64,000 nt of DNA from NCBI GenBank assembly GCA_034359265.1, contig CP136890.1, positions 33,646,501-33,710,500 on the forward strand, read 5' to 3'. The stretch's first letter is position 1; the number at the start of each line of letters is the position of its first letter. Both the position numbers and the translations under genes were made by a program. Source of the stretch: Canna indica. Its lineage: Eukaryota; Streptophyta; Magnoliopsida; Zingiberales; Cannaceae. Under the pieces are notes generated by a model. The model ran no database searches. It was not told where the DNA came from and saw only the letters and a program-made list of their open reading frames with translations. Positions 31,771 through 42,719 of the stretch are shown here, piece by piece.

Positions 31771-32194
31771 GTTTGCCGTTGCAAACTTTAGCTCTGCGAT
31801 GGCTCTGCGACCGCGGCTACCGTCGCAGTATGATCGCAATTGTAATTGCAATCGCCTTTGACGACCAGTTCAATATACCTTTTGCGATGGCGACATGGTC
31901 GCAAAGCCATCACAAATGTGTATTTAGTTTTTTTTAAAAATAATTTAATAATATAAATTATTGTTTACAATATTTGATTAAAATGCCTATAATATCAAAT
32001 GAGACATCAAATTATAATATAAACCATAATATTTATATCAAAATGTAATATTTACATTGTATCAAAACAAGTTTACATCATATCAAAATAGAAAAAAAAT
32101 CAAATATACATCAATCGTGAAGCGCATCAGGTGGCGGCGAGGGATGCGACGAGGAGAGGGGCTGTGTTGGGAAGGCATCAGCCGGCGTCCACGA
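31771..32194. mobile_element. Remnant with GCGATGG/CATGGTCGC motifs, probably CACTA-derived
   Basis: 31790-31915 has repeated GCGACC, GTCGCA and TTGCGATGG motifs in both orientations, resembling CACTA sub-terminal sequence. 31925-32100 is AT-rich. It leads into a reverse En/Spm-type coding piece. Confidence 0.4.
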
Positions 32195-32410
32195 TCATGA
32201 TGGCTGTGATGCTAATGTCGTCTTGTCAAATGTCGAGGGAGGAGGAGAGCCTAGAGCACCAGGTATGGAAGAAGCAATGTGTGCTATGTATTTAGTCATC
32301 TGTGCCATATGCTCCCTCATAGTGGCCACCTCAGTGATGAGGCGTGCATGAGAAACCTCTAAGGTTGCGTGAGAAAACTCTAAGGCTGCAAATCGATTAT
32401 CAAAACTCTA
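32195..32410 (-). pseudogene. Plant En/Spm (CACTA) transposase-family C-terminal fragment
   Basis: Minus-strand ORF ending in TGA at 32195: HARLITEVATMREHMAQMTK, YIAHIASSIPGALGSPPPS. The amphipathic EVATMREHMAQM helix near a proline-rich end is typical of Ptta/En/Spm-type proteins of plant CACTA elements. Upstream, HATLEVSHARL repeats a short unit (LEFSHAT/LEVSHAR). A stop near 32410 cuts it off, so only the tail remains. Confidence 0.55.
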
Positions 32411-32475
32411 AGCTTTTTGATAAACCAACCAATCTTATATTCAATTCAATTTTTTAACATATGTTCTCAGTTATT

Positions 32476-33215
32476 TGTCACACCCCAAACCTGGTATGAC
32501 CGGTCGGGGTACGCCACGTACCCCGAAGCCTAACCCCCGAACAACTATACATAATCATGTAATGAACCAAAACATTTTATAATATTTAAAACTTAAAGAA
32601 AAATATCAAAATCCTAAAAGAAAACAAACCACTAATTAAATAAATGCTAAAGCTTCAGTTTATTTTTAAAACTTTAAAGTCCAAACAAGAATACCTCAAA
32701 CTAAGGAAAATGCGGAAACGAAATAACCAAGTCTACATAACTCAACAAAATAAAAATGACTGGACTCGGTATCCTCCTCGATCACGATATGTCACGAGAC
32801 CCACTGCCCTACTGTCGCCAGCTGCGCTACTGCACCCTGGTACCTCTCTGATGTAACTCAGGTGCTGCAAAACAACAGTAATGAGGGGTAAGTCCAACTA
32901 GGACTTAGTGAGCAGATCAGTCCTCAATCCACCAAATCAATCATCATGCATAAAAAAAAATACAAATAGCATATGTATAATGTAACAACAATGTCAGGAG
33001 AAATCAACAATAATATATTCACTACTCTATGCATTAATGCATAAAGGAACTCCAACTGTAAATTAATGGACTGGAACAAAAGGATAAAATAACTCATCAT
33101 AGGAATCACTGATCTAGGATAAGATTCACCTTATTAATTACTATATCCATGAATCATCTCAAATTGAACCACAAAAATATATAAAATATGATTTTTCAGT
33201 TTGGCATGCAAAACG
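32476..33215 (-). mobile_element. Reverse LTR fragment (F3-like)
   Basis: Starts TGTCACACCCC at 32476, followed by ACCGGTCGGGGTACG, and contains the exon-like border CTGCAAAACAACAG (32862) and TAGTGAGCAGATC (32907) of other LTRs in this window. It ends without a recognisable terminus before forward gypsy gag. Confidence 0.55.
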
Positions 33216-33640
33216 AGGCAGACCGTACTTGTACCACTAGTGGTACTTGAACCGATCGAGGCGATAGAGTTGATTCAGTCTAGATTTGTAGAGGAGGACA
33301 CTCTACCAGTGCTACTCAGAGTACCACTCTACCAGGAGACCAAAGAGGCGAGGTGTTAGAGTGTGGACAATGCAGGAGGAGGCATAGAAGAGCTTGCTAT
33401 GGTCCAAGTACTTGTTTTCGGTGTGGCCAGCCAGGTAATATCAGGAGGGACTGCCCTTCAGGCTGGAAGCAACAACACCACTTGAAGGGGGAGCCCCTAT
33501 GTCGACAGCTTCAGTGGCATAGCGGACTCAGACTCATGGGATAGGGCAGCAACGCACGATGGGTTCGGGGAGGCCGAATGCTCGCGTCTTCACATTAACT
33601 CCCGAAGACGTGGAGGTATCCAATGTAGCGGTGACAAGTA
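33216..33640 (+). pseudogene. gag: Gypsy gag fragment with altered zinc knuckle
   Basis: CGQCRRRHRRACYG and CFRCGQPGNIRRDC are the paired zinc-finger motifs of Del/Tekay-type Gag. In the second, the metal-binding His is Asn (N in GQPGNIRRDC). Protease and RT are missing: at about 33645 the sequence jumps to the RT/RNase H junction. Confidence 0.75.
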
Positions 33641-33965
33641 TTATAAGTGGGAGGAGAGCTTTCTGAAGCTCAAGGACCACTTGACGTTAGCACCAGTTCT
33701 AGCAGTACCCTCGGGCTTAGGAGGATTTGTTGTTTACTGTGATGCCTCCCGGGTCGGCTTGGGTTGTGTGTTGATGCAGAATAGCAGGGTAATAACTTAT
33801 GCCTCCAGGCAGTTGAAGGTTCACGAGAAGAATTGCCCAACCCATGATCTTGAGTTGGCAGCGGTGGTGTTCGCATTGAAGCTGTGGTGTCACTACCTTT
33901 ATGGCGAGGCTTGTGAGGTATACACTGATCATAAGAGCCTCTAGTATTTGCTCACCTAGAAGGAG
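33641..33965 (+). pseudogene. Gypsy RNase H fragment
   Basis: [20 protein letters not shown] then [30 protein letters not shown] and EVYTDHKSL keep Asp, Glu and Asp of the active site, unlike the copy at 17270. Two stops (about 33943 and 33958) interrupt the end. Confidence 0.85.
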
Positions 33966-35240
33966 TTGAACATGAGGCAGAGAAGATGGCTTGAGCTATT
34001 GAAGGACTATGACTGCACTATCATGTACCATCCGGGGAAGGACAGTGTGGTGGCTGATGCTTTGATCTGGAAGTCTATGCGCAACCTGGCGCATTTGGCA
34101 GTTAGGAGGAGGCCGTTGGCTGAGGATTTGTCCCTATGTTTGGATGGCAGGGCAGTCTTGTCAGTATCAGCTTCTGGTGCGTTGGTGGCTTACTTGAGGG
34201 TGCAGTCCACGTTGGTTGACATATTGCGGGCAGCGCAGGAGGATGATGCTTTCTGTGCTCTCACTAAGGATCTGGTCAGGAGAGGCGATGCTGATAATGG
34301 TTTCAGTATTGACTCGGAGGGCGTTCGGAGGATTAAGAATAGGACAATGGTGCCAAATATGGCCGAGATTCGTAGGCAGGTGCTAGAGATGGCTCATCGG
34401 TTCACATACACTATGCATCTGGGAGCCACGAAGATGTACCGTGACCTAAGGCAGAATTATTGGTGGAAAGACATGAAAAGAGAAGTGGCTGAGTTCGTCT
34501 CTACGTGCCTGATGTGTCAGCAGGTTAAGGCTGAGCATTTGAAGCCGACAGGGTTGCTCCAGAACCTAGAAGTACCAAAGTGGAAATGGGAGAAGATAAC
34601 CATGGATTTTGTGACAGGATTGCCAAAGTCTGGGAAGGGCAATGATTCTATCTAGGTAGTGGTGATCGCCTAACCAAGACGTCATATTTTATACCGATCA
34701 GGATGACCTTTTCAGCTGAGCAGTATGCGAGGTTGTTCTTGGATCGGATCGTCGCATATCATGGTGTTCTTGTGATGGTCATCTCAGATCGGGGTACTCA
34801 GTTCACATAGGGGTGGCAATTTTATCCGCATCTGCTAACTAAAAACCGTATCTACACCGTATCTGATCCATATCCGCAAGTATACGGATACGGATGTGCG
34901 GATATGGGGTGCGATGCGGATACAGATAATTCAGTATCCACACCGTATTCGATCCGTTGCCAGCCCTAAGTTCACAGCTCATTTTTGGCAATCATTGCAG
35001 GAGGCTTTGGGCGCTCAGGTTCGGTTCAGTACTGCATTTCACTCTCTGACAAATGGTCAGTCAGAGCGGACTATTCAGACGCTGGAGGATATGCTGAGAG
35101 CATGTGTCCTGTATTTGGAGGGCAGTTGGGAGAGACACTTACCTCTGATTGAGTTTGCCTATAATAACAGCTACCACTGCAGCATCGGGATGGCCCCATT
35201 TGAGGCGTTGTGTTGGCGAAGATGCAGGTTGCATGTAGGC
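33966..35240 (+). pseudogene. Gypsy integrase, split by a frameshift and a hAT MITE
   Basis: 229 open codons from 33966 cover the connection and the HHCC zinc region (HRFTYTMHLGATKMYRDLRQ to CLMCQQ) and reach the first catalytic Asp (MDFVTGLPKSGKG). A stop at about 34655 and loss of bases follow. [10 protein letters not shown] is interrupted after the second Asp by the element at 34808-34968. Beyond it [15 protein letters not shown] has the Glu. Confidence 0.88.
34808..34968. mobile_element. 161-bp hAT-type MITE
   Basis: Terminal inverted repeats TAGGGGTGGCAA and (right end, reversed) TAGGGCTGGCAA, with the 8-bp target duplication AGTTCACA at 34800-34807 and 34969-34976. The interior has repeated CCGTATC/GATACGG motifs. 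Length, ends and 8-bp duplication fit a non-autonomous hAT element. Confidence 0.93.
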
Positions 35241-35259
35241 TGGTTCGAGGCAAGGGATT

Positions 35260-35829
35260 CCCTTATGATGGGACCTGACCTGGTAGAGGAGGCAGTAGAA
35301 ATTAAAGGTGAAGCTAATCAGAAAGAGACTGTTGGCCGCTCAGAGTCACCTGAAGATGTATGCTGATGGAAAGGCAAGGGAGGTAGAGTTTGCTGAGGGG
35401 GGCATGGTGTTCCTCAAGGTATCCCCTATGAAAGGGGAGGTGAGATTTGGTAAGAAAGGAAAGCTAAGCCCTAGGTTCATTGGGTTGTTTCCTATTCTCA
35501 GGCGTAGGAGAGTTGTGGCCTATTAGTTGACCTTACCTCTTAGTATGGACCGAGTACATCCAGTGTTCCATGTGTTTATGCTGAAGAAGTATATTCGGGA
35601 TGAGTCCCATGTGATTGAGCCTACCGCAGTGGAGGTGGATTCAGTAGTCTCCTATGAGGAGCGACAAGTTGAGGTGCTAGATCGTCGGATTAGAAACTTG
35701 AGGTACAAGGTGATCCCCTTGGTTAAGGTTAGCTGGGAGCACCATTCCGGCCAGGAGGCCACCTGGGAGGTGGATCAGGATATGAGGGACCATTATCCTT
35801 CATTCTTTGAAAATTTGGTTAGTTCTTAA
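35260..35829 (+). pseudogene. Integrase C-terminus and chromodomain of the forward gypsy element
   Basis: [40 protein letters not shown] and then LVKVSWEHHSGQEATWEVDQ ending HYPSFF: a good chromodomain-like tail. Stop at about 35524; frameshift near 35310. Confidence 0.88.
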
Positions 35830-35877
35830 TTTTCCTTTCTGAAATTCGAGAATGAATTTTCTATGAGGATGGAGGAT

Positions 35878-37389
35878 TGTAATGTCCTAGATATTTAATT
35901 ATATCATTTTCCTTTATGGTTGTATTTGCCAGCCTAGCGGACTAGATCGAGGTCGAGCCGAGTTGACTCATGGTTCGGTGCGAGTTTGTGAACTCAGGTA
36001 AGTAAGAATATGAGTTAGGTAATTTTGCTTGTGTAGATTAATTTATTTAATATTTTTATGTTGTGTATGCATACGTGTTTAATTATGTGGCATGTGGATG
36101 TGCATGTTCATTGTGTTTATATTATTTATAGATGGTTATGTGGAGAATATAATTAATTAAGTTAAATTAAGTTAGCGGATTTGGGTTCGGCTTGAGGAGG
36201 ATGCGGGTTGGATAAAAGGTTAGAAGGGTTAGGGTTGAGGAAGGAGTATAAAACCCCCTACCCTTGGCTTGTGGCTCCCTATTTGGAGCCACACAATATT
36301 TTTGAGAGGAGGAGCCAAGACGATAGCCGCGCCTTCCTCTCTCTCTCGCAAGCTGCCGCCCCAAGCCAGCCAGCCGCCAAGCATCTCCCTTCTCCTTCCT
36401 CTCCTTCTTCCTCCCATTTGGAGCCGAGCCGAGAGGAGCCAACCGAAGTTAGCCCCTGTCTCTTCCTCTCTCCCTCTCTCCTCAAGCTGGCGGCTTGAGG
36501 TGAGCCGCCGCCCCATCTCTTCCCCTTCTTGAGTTGAGCCATCATCATTTTATGCTGGATTCGAGAGCCATCATCCGGGATTGCTTCTAATCATCTTTCC
36601 AAATTAGGTGAGTGGTTTTACCCCTCCTCCTCGGGTTTCTTTGAGTTCTTGAAGCCAATTTTGAAGGCCATTGAAATCTTGATTTGTTTTCTAACGATTT
36701 CTCGAATTCTCGACATTCTTTTTGTGTGCCGTGTTTGAGGAGGCCCTAAACCCTGCCCTTTGGGGCTCGGCAGCCCTAGGTTTACCCTAGGGGTGCTCGG
36801 CCAAGGGTGGAGCAAGGGTGCCCTCAAGATGATCGATGAAATGCCTAAGTGAGGGATCTTGATTTTCTTGTAGTTTATATCTCAAATTGATGATTAAAAT
36901 GAGTTCTTATATATTCAAGCATGGTTGGTAGAACCGCTCACTGAGTTTTTTGAACACACCCGTCGTCGTTGTTTTATTTCGCAGAGCCTGACCGGTGAGG
37001 TGGGCTAGAGCTCTTGGCACAGCTGGAGAGTAGATGAGCCACATGATCTCATAGCATTCCTAGTTATGGGTCGTAGACGAGTCTGTAGTAGGTGGTCATG
37101 CACTATTGTTTTGGTATTTGGAGTTGTAGTCGCGTGTGGATATTCATGTTTTTATTCAGTCTTTTATATTTTATAAGAACTGTTGCTCTTCGATTTATTT
37201 ATTTCCGCACTTAAGCTATTTATTTTAAACCTTGCTATTTCAAAATGGAAATCTATTTTGGTTCTTTTTATTAATAAAAGTAGTTGTTTATTTCGCTATT
37301 TTATGAGTTGGCATGTGAATGGGTTAGGCTGTAGGGTATCGACACGTATACCCTGGCCCATCACATGATCTTGAACATGGGGCGTGACA
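35878..37389 (+). mobile_element. F2 3' LTR, short form without minisatellite
   Basis: TGTAATGTCC to GGGGCGTGACA, 1512 bp. It is about 1 kb shorter than other F2 LTRs because the minisatellite part is missing around 36840. TATAAAA is at 36247-36253 and the stem-loop at 36271-36292. Confidence 0.9.
36247..36292 (+). promoter_or_regulatory. F2 LTR core promoter and stem-loop
   Basis: TATAAAA (36247-36253), then a hairpin with 8-bp perfect arms GTGGCTCC/GGAGCCAC around CTATTT starting 24 bp after the TATA start, about where transcription should begin. Same plan as F1 with different arm sequence. Confidence 0.65.
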
Positions 37390-37796
37390 AATATATATTT
37401 AAAATTAAATATATTTCTATCCTAATCCCGTCTCCAAAAGCTCTCGTCCATCATCCTCGAAAATATAAATTTTCATAACCGTTATTAATGCCGATCGCGT
37501 GCTGGCCCGAGCAAAAAATAGTTTTACCGGAGGCCCCAACAAAAGATAGTTTTACAAAAAAGAAACTCCATTGCGAAACATTTTCTATGGTAAACTTCTC
37601 TGTGATCCCGCCCCATTATCATTCTCTTGTTCTCCACTCCACTACAATCCCTAATCTTCTCTCTGCTGGATTCTTCTCTGCAATCACTTCACTCGATCTT
37701 TGCAATCACTTTAGTCGAAACCCTTTTTTTTCCTCCTCTTGTCCTTCTTCCACTCATCTGTTAACTAATGAAATTGTTGTCTGCTCTCCGATGCAG
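37390..37796 (+). other. Possible captured promoter/5' UTR of the L11 fragment
   Basis: AT-rich to about 37480, then strongly C/T-rich (37600-37760) with CTTTTTTTTTCCTCC, as in leaders of plant ribosomal-protein genes, ending CCGATGCAG just before L11 coding sequence. No transposon terminus was recognised at either end. Confidence 0.4.
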
Positions 37797-38128
37797 ACTT
37801 CCAAGAAGAGCTATCGAACCCGATGAGGGAGATCAAGGTCCAGAAGCTCATCCTCAACATCTCCGTCGGCGAGAGCAGCGATCACCTTACCTGAGCTGCG
37901 AAGGTACCAGATCCTTTTATGCTTTGTAATCGAGTCCCTCCTTAATGTTGATTTCCAGAAATTGTCCGCTCTGTTCAGTTTCGAGTTTCTTGGAGTTAAT
38001 TGCCTGAAGAGCTACCTTTGATGTCGTTTAATCGTTCTTTGCGCTACAAGCTCTACTTCTAACATCCACTTCATAACATTTGAAGGTTTTGGAGCAACTG
38101 AGCGAGCAAACTCTGGTAATCTCGTAAG
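37797..38128 (+). pseudogene. RPL11: Cytosolic ribosomal protein L11 (uL5) gene fragment
   Basis: Exon 37797-37903 codes [20 protein letters not shown] then VGESSDHLT, a stop (TGA 37892-37894, at an Arg codon CGA in relatives) and AAK. An intron with GT...AG follows, then exon 38086-38128: VLEQLSEQTLVIS with one extra base before AAG, causing a stop at 38125. Intact L11 is about 180 residues and binds 5S rRNA in the large subunit; only the first ~45 residues are here. The introns show a genomic copy. Confidence 0.92.
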
Positions 38129-38263
38129 GTATTTCTTGTCTTGGAGTTTTTGTTCAGCAAGATGTTTCAAATTAAGATATTGTCCATGATTCCTGATATA
38201 CATCCTCCTATGAAAGATTGTGTGGTATTGTCCATAAGAAGTTTCTAATTTGTTCTTTCACAG

Positions 38264-38370
38264 CTTCTCAAAACGCTAACAAAATCATTGAGATCAATTC
38301 ATATCTGCTGGGTACAATTGCTGGAAGTGCTGCAGATTGCCAGTTCTGGCACAGGAACCTAGGAATCAAG
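38264..38370 (+). pseudogene. PBE1: 20S proteasome beta-5 subunit, single exon fragment
   Basis: TTCACAG, then an exon reading [20 protein letters not shown] and [10 protein letters not shown], then donor GTATAA. This is the conserved middle of the chymotrypsin-like beta-5 subunit (relatives have [20 protein letters not shown]). The exon has no stop, but no neighbouring exon is present. It lies 135 bp after the L11 fragment on the same strand, with intron-like sequence between. Confidence 0.92.
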
Positions 38371-38552
38371 GTATAAATATTTTAAAGATAATGAATGAAT
38401 AAACATGGTTAATGAGTGAGCGAAAGGACAATAAATCAGATTATTCTGTTTGAATATCCTTTTTTGTATTTACTTTGCTTCATTAGATCTTCAACAAGTG
38501 GTTTAAGTATTTTTCATATATTTAGTCAAACAGACACAATAAATATATTTAG
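38371..38552. other. AT-rich spacer after the proteasome exon
   Basis: Likely the following beta-5 intron; no exon seen before gypsy sequence starts at about 38553. Confidence 0.4.
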
Positions 38553-39130
38553 CCGCATCTCCACCTTCCTCTGCCATCGACACTAAGGCCAAAAAAAAAT
38601 AACTGACACCCGCCGAACAATAACTTCTGGGCCTTAAGAGTGGATATTTCCATCAACGACTCAACCCTTCCCTCACCCTGGAAGGTAAATAGGGCATCCC
38701 GGGCTTATTGAAGGTCACAGTCTTAGACCTGCAACCAACTAAGGCGAAATAGTTCGCCAACCAGTCCATGCCCAATATCACATTAAGCTCCAACATCGAT
38801 AGGAGTGTCCAATCGGCCATCAGCACATGCCCATAAATGACAACCTTGCAGCCTCGAAAGGCTGTCTCTGCCATCACAGAAATGCCATAGATGTAGACAC
38901 CACAAGGGAAAATTCAAGCACAGAAGCTATCCCTGACAACTTAGCAGCAACCAAGGAAGACACAAAAGAGTGCATAGCACCTGGACCGAACAAGACATAT
39001 GCAATAGCTGTACCTACAACAAGGTTACCTAATACTACTGCCCTGGACACCTCAGCGCCCTCTGGATTCATAGCGAACACCCATGCAACGGGCCTCTCTG
39101 AACCACCAGCTCGTTGGCCTCCTCCCTGAG
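38553..39130 (-). pseudogene. Gypsy protease remnant of a reverse F2-type element
   Basis: Minus strand: AIAYVLFGPGAMHSFVSSLV (active-site position has F-G-P-G instead of D-S/T-G), then TAFRGCKVVIYGHVLMADW and MLELNVILGMDWLANYFALV. RT, RNase H and integrase are missing: homology ends at 38553. Frame breaks at about 38877. Confidence 0.8.
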
Positions 39131-40030
39131 TCTGACCCCTCTGAGCTACGTAACCCATTGACATCAGTGTATTTCCTCTGGTCTGATCAGGCTACTGGCA
39201 ACCAATTCCAAGATAATCCCTCTTGAAGTGCCCAACCTGTCCGCAACCAAAACATGCCTCAGAACGAAACCGCTCTTTGGTCACACATAAACATGACCCT
39301 TAAGCATAAGGTCGCTCTACACCCATAATTTATATTTCCTGAAATCTAAGAGAAAGATCCTCCAATCAATCCAAAATTTCATCTATAGGGGAAATTTACT
39401 CTCAGCCAACCCCTGCAGATCCCTTATGCAAAACTCTATCAACTGCCCCCCCTAGGATCCCTAGGGCCACCCTAACCATACTGCATCATAAATATTTAAC
39501 TCTATGACGAGACCCAATGAATTATTCAAGATACTAAATAATCATTTCAAGGATCTCTAATCCAGGCACCCATACAAAGGTACCCCCCCCCCCCCCCCCC
39601 AAAATGGTGCACTCTCTAGCACAGGGCCATTCACGACCTCAAGCAGTGCTACCCTGGGACTGTCCCAGTTCCTCCTCCCTACGGAGTGCCTCAGTCAGCT
39701 CAGCCACTTGGGTCTGCAGCTACACAACCATGGGATCTGGTCCCACCTCCTCCCGGGCCTGCGGTGGTCTCCCTCGACCTCGACCTTGATGCTCAGTGGA
39801 GTTGCTATCATTACCGGTCCTGGTGGCATCAAAGGCCTCCATTGATCTAGAAACACCAGAAAAGAAAAAATTCAAGATTAAGCAACTGAATTCACCCACT
39901 GTTTTGCAAACTAAACCATAGGTCGCGCTGAGGTGCAGACTTAGCCCATTGATCTCATAGCATACCCATACCCCTACCATATACTGACATGCTACTAATG
40001 CCATATACGTCGTAGTCGGACCGACCACAT
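39131..40030 (-). pseudogene. gag: Gypsy gag remnant, zinc knuckle with C to Y change
   Basis: Minus strand 39212-39257 reads CFGCGQVGHFKRDY: the last Cys of the CCHC knuckle is Tyr. The rest of Gag is broken. A run of 18 C lies at 39583-39600 where Gag-like sequence is expected to continue. Confidence 0.65.
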
Positions 40031-40042
40031 GCTCTGATACCA
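40031..40042 (-). other. Primer binding site of the reverse element
   Basis: GCTCTGATACCA is the reverse complement of TGGTATCAGAGC, 4 bp from the LTR that starts at 40047. Confidence 0.9.
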
Positions 40043-40589
40043 ACTTTGTCACGCCCCAACTCAGGATCACATGACCGGCTAGGGTATACGTGCCTATACC
40101 CCGAAGCCTAACCCATGCATATGCCAACATCATAAACAACAAGTAAATAACAGCTTTTAATAATAAAAGAACCAAAGCAGATTTTCATTTCAAAACAACA
40201 AGGTTTAAAATACATATCTCAAGTGCGGAGATAAATCGAAGAGCAACGATTCTTTTAATAAATAAAACTGAATAAAACGTGAATGTCCCCACGGGACTAC
40301 AACTCCAAATACTGAAATAAAAGTGCATGCCAACCTACAACAGACTCATGTGGCTCCTTTGCCCTCCAGCTGTGCCAAGTGCTCCAGCCCACCTCACCGG
40401 TCAGGCTCTACAAAACAAAACAAAAAAACGACAATGGGTGAGTTCAAAGAACTCAGTGAGCAGTTTTACCAACCCTCATAAATCAACATCACAGAGATAA
40501 CAAGAATATGTCTATCGCTACAGAGGCAATGTCACAAAGCTGTGAATAGCTACCAGGCCACCCATGCCCACGGCATTTAGTTCTTCAAA

Positions 40590-40945
40590 GAGGTGCATCA
40601 GGCCGAAGCCCTACCATGCCCGAAGGCAACGTCACCTAAAAATATGCATTAGGTTGAGGCCTACCATGCCCAAAGGCAACATCACCATCACAGAGGTGCA
40701 TCGGGTCAAAGCCCTACCATGCCCAAAGGCAACATCACCATCAATGAGGTGTATCGGGTCGAATCCCTACCATACCTAGAGGCAACATCACCATCAAGAG
40801 GTGCATCGGGTCGAATCCCTACCATGCCCAAAGGCAACATCACCATCAAGAGGTGCATTGGGTTGAATCCCTACCATGCCCAAAGGCAATCATCATCATC
40901 AAGAGGTTCATCGGGTCGAATCCCTACCATGCCTAAAGGTAACCG
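40590..40945. repeat. ~52-bp minisatellite in F2 LTR
   Basis: Same units as at 11700-12056 (GAGGTGCATCGGGTCGAATC, ACCATGCCCAAAGGCAACAT), about seven copies. Confidence 0.85.
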
Positions 40946-42479
40946 CGCACATATCAGGATAATTGGTGGCCCTCCGAACTTATCCTAAAGGTTGAGAATT
41001 TACGTCCAACCACACGGGCATAGCCCGTAACCCGGCTCCTAAATGAGCCGCTCCGCCATTCCCATGGATGTGGCGCATCAAGACCTAAGTTAAGATTCTC
41101 CTACGGTGTCCTAAGGGTGTCATCACTATGAAGCGTCTCAACACTTCAAACCCGACCCTTACCCCTAGACCCGCAACATCATGAACCCGTGTGGTTTTAT
41201 TTCATGAATACCTTGTAAGTTGGTTCATAATAGATTATGCTCACTCTTAGACCCAATTTTAAATATAGAATTAAAATCTAGATCATCTCAATTAGGGTTT
41301 TGTTTTAGAGTTTTGTTTTAGGGTTTTGTTCTTCCCAGAAGTGCTGTGTATACTCCGAATCTACTCTTCAAAGTATATCCTATGTTTCCAAACTATATTT
41401 TCTGGTCAAAACGATAGGTTACACGACTATAATCAGAGATAAAATCACGTAATAACAGAGAAATAAAAAATCAGCCCAGATTCAACAAACATCATATAAA
41501 TTTCAGAAAGCTGAAATTTCTAGCACATCAAGGAATAAAATCCGAATTTTGCAGAATTAAATCCCCAAATTTCTAACATCACAGATTCAAGTCATCATGC
41601 CAATCATGCATACAATCTCATAAATAACAAGAATTCCTTAATCAAGAATCAAGCATTAAAATCAAGAACCCCTTCTCAAAAACCCTTAATTAGTCATTAT
41701 CAAGATTTTAATCCTACCACATGATTTCTAGCAAAATCACAGATTTAATCCTAAGCATGAAATCCACAAATCAAGAAACCAAATTGGGAGAATAAATCAT
41801 TATTTGCACATCCAGAAAACATGGCAAGAACTCGAAGAAAATCCAAGAACAAGACATAAATACCGAGCCGTCACGAATGGCTTCAAAAAATTTGATTAAA
41901 ACCCCGAAGAGAGAGGGTAAACCACTCACCTTAATTTGGAAAAATATTAGAAAAGAAATCCCGGACGACGGCCTCGAATCCGGCTTTAAAAGGCCGACGG
42001 CTCAACCCAAAAAAATAGCTCCAAGGGGAAAGAAGAGAGGGAGAGGAAGCAAGCGGCTCGGCTTGGCTCCATAGAGGAAGAGGAAGAAGAATCTGGCGGC
42101 TTGGCTCGGCTCTGGGTGGCTACGGCTCCAAGGAGGAAAGGGAAAGGGCGTTGGCGGCTTGGGTTGGCTTGGCGGCTAGCTCCCTTTCTAGGTGGCTCCA
42201 AAATAGGAGTCACAAGCCATGAGGGGTGGTTTTTATACACCCTCCTCAACCCTAAGCCCTTACACCCTTAATTCACAACCTACATCCACCTTAAGCCAAA
42301 ACCAAAATCCGCTAACCCGATAGACTTAAATAATTTAATTAATCTCATTCTAATAAATTACGAATAATTAATTAAATACTCATATGAACATAATTGGCAA
42401 TTATGCGCACACAATATTAAATTAAATACTCTCAACTACCCAAGCCTAAAAATTTATAAATTTATAAATTTATAAATTT

Positions 42480-42630
42480 ATATTCTAGTTACCCGAGCTC
42501 GCAAGCTCGCTTTGGACCATGAGTAGTTGAGAATATTTATATTCTACTTACCGGAGCTCGCAAGCTCGCTCCGGACCATGAGTAGTTGAGAATATTTATA
42601 TTCTACTTACCCGAGCTCGCTAGCTCGCTC
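42480..42630. repeat. 62-bp tandem repeat, 2-3 units
   Basis: TATTCTA(G/C)TTACC(C/G)GAGCTCGC followed by GGACCATGAGTAGTTGAGAA recurs; only one unit is present in other F2 LTRs, so this is a local expansion. Confidence 0.8.
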
Positions 42631-42719
42631 CGGACTCGACTCGACCACGAACTAGTCTGCTAGGCTGACAAATATACATAAAAGGAAAATTAATAATTTT
42701 AAATATCTGGAATATTACA

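Larger units (their letters stand above)
40047..42719 (-). mobile_element. F2 5' LTR of the reverse element
   Basis: TGTCACGCCCC to GAATATTACA, 2673 bp. Contains a ~52-bp minisatellite (40590-40945), a stem-loop at 42192-42213 (GTGGCTCC/GGAGTCAC, one mismatch), TATAAAA on the minus strand (42231-42237) and a triplicated 62-bp unit (42480-42630). It was inserted in the AT-rich repeat that continues at 42720. The other element end is lost, so no target duplication can be checked. Confidence 0.93.

Noticed and set aside
36208..36548. Overlapping ORFs on both strands near the F2 promoter
   Set aside because: Inside an LTR, GC-skewed and repetitive; no domain, and the homologous part of other F2 LTRs does not keep the frames.
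37797..38370. Processed (retro)copy of the L11 and proteasome genes
   Set aside because: Introns with GT...AG ends are present and there is no poly-A tail.
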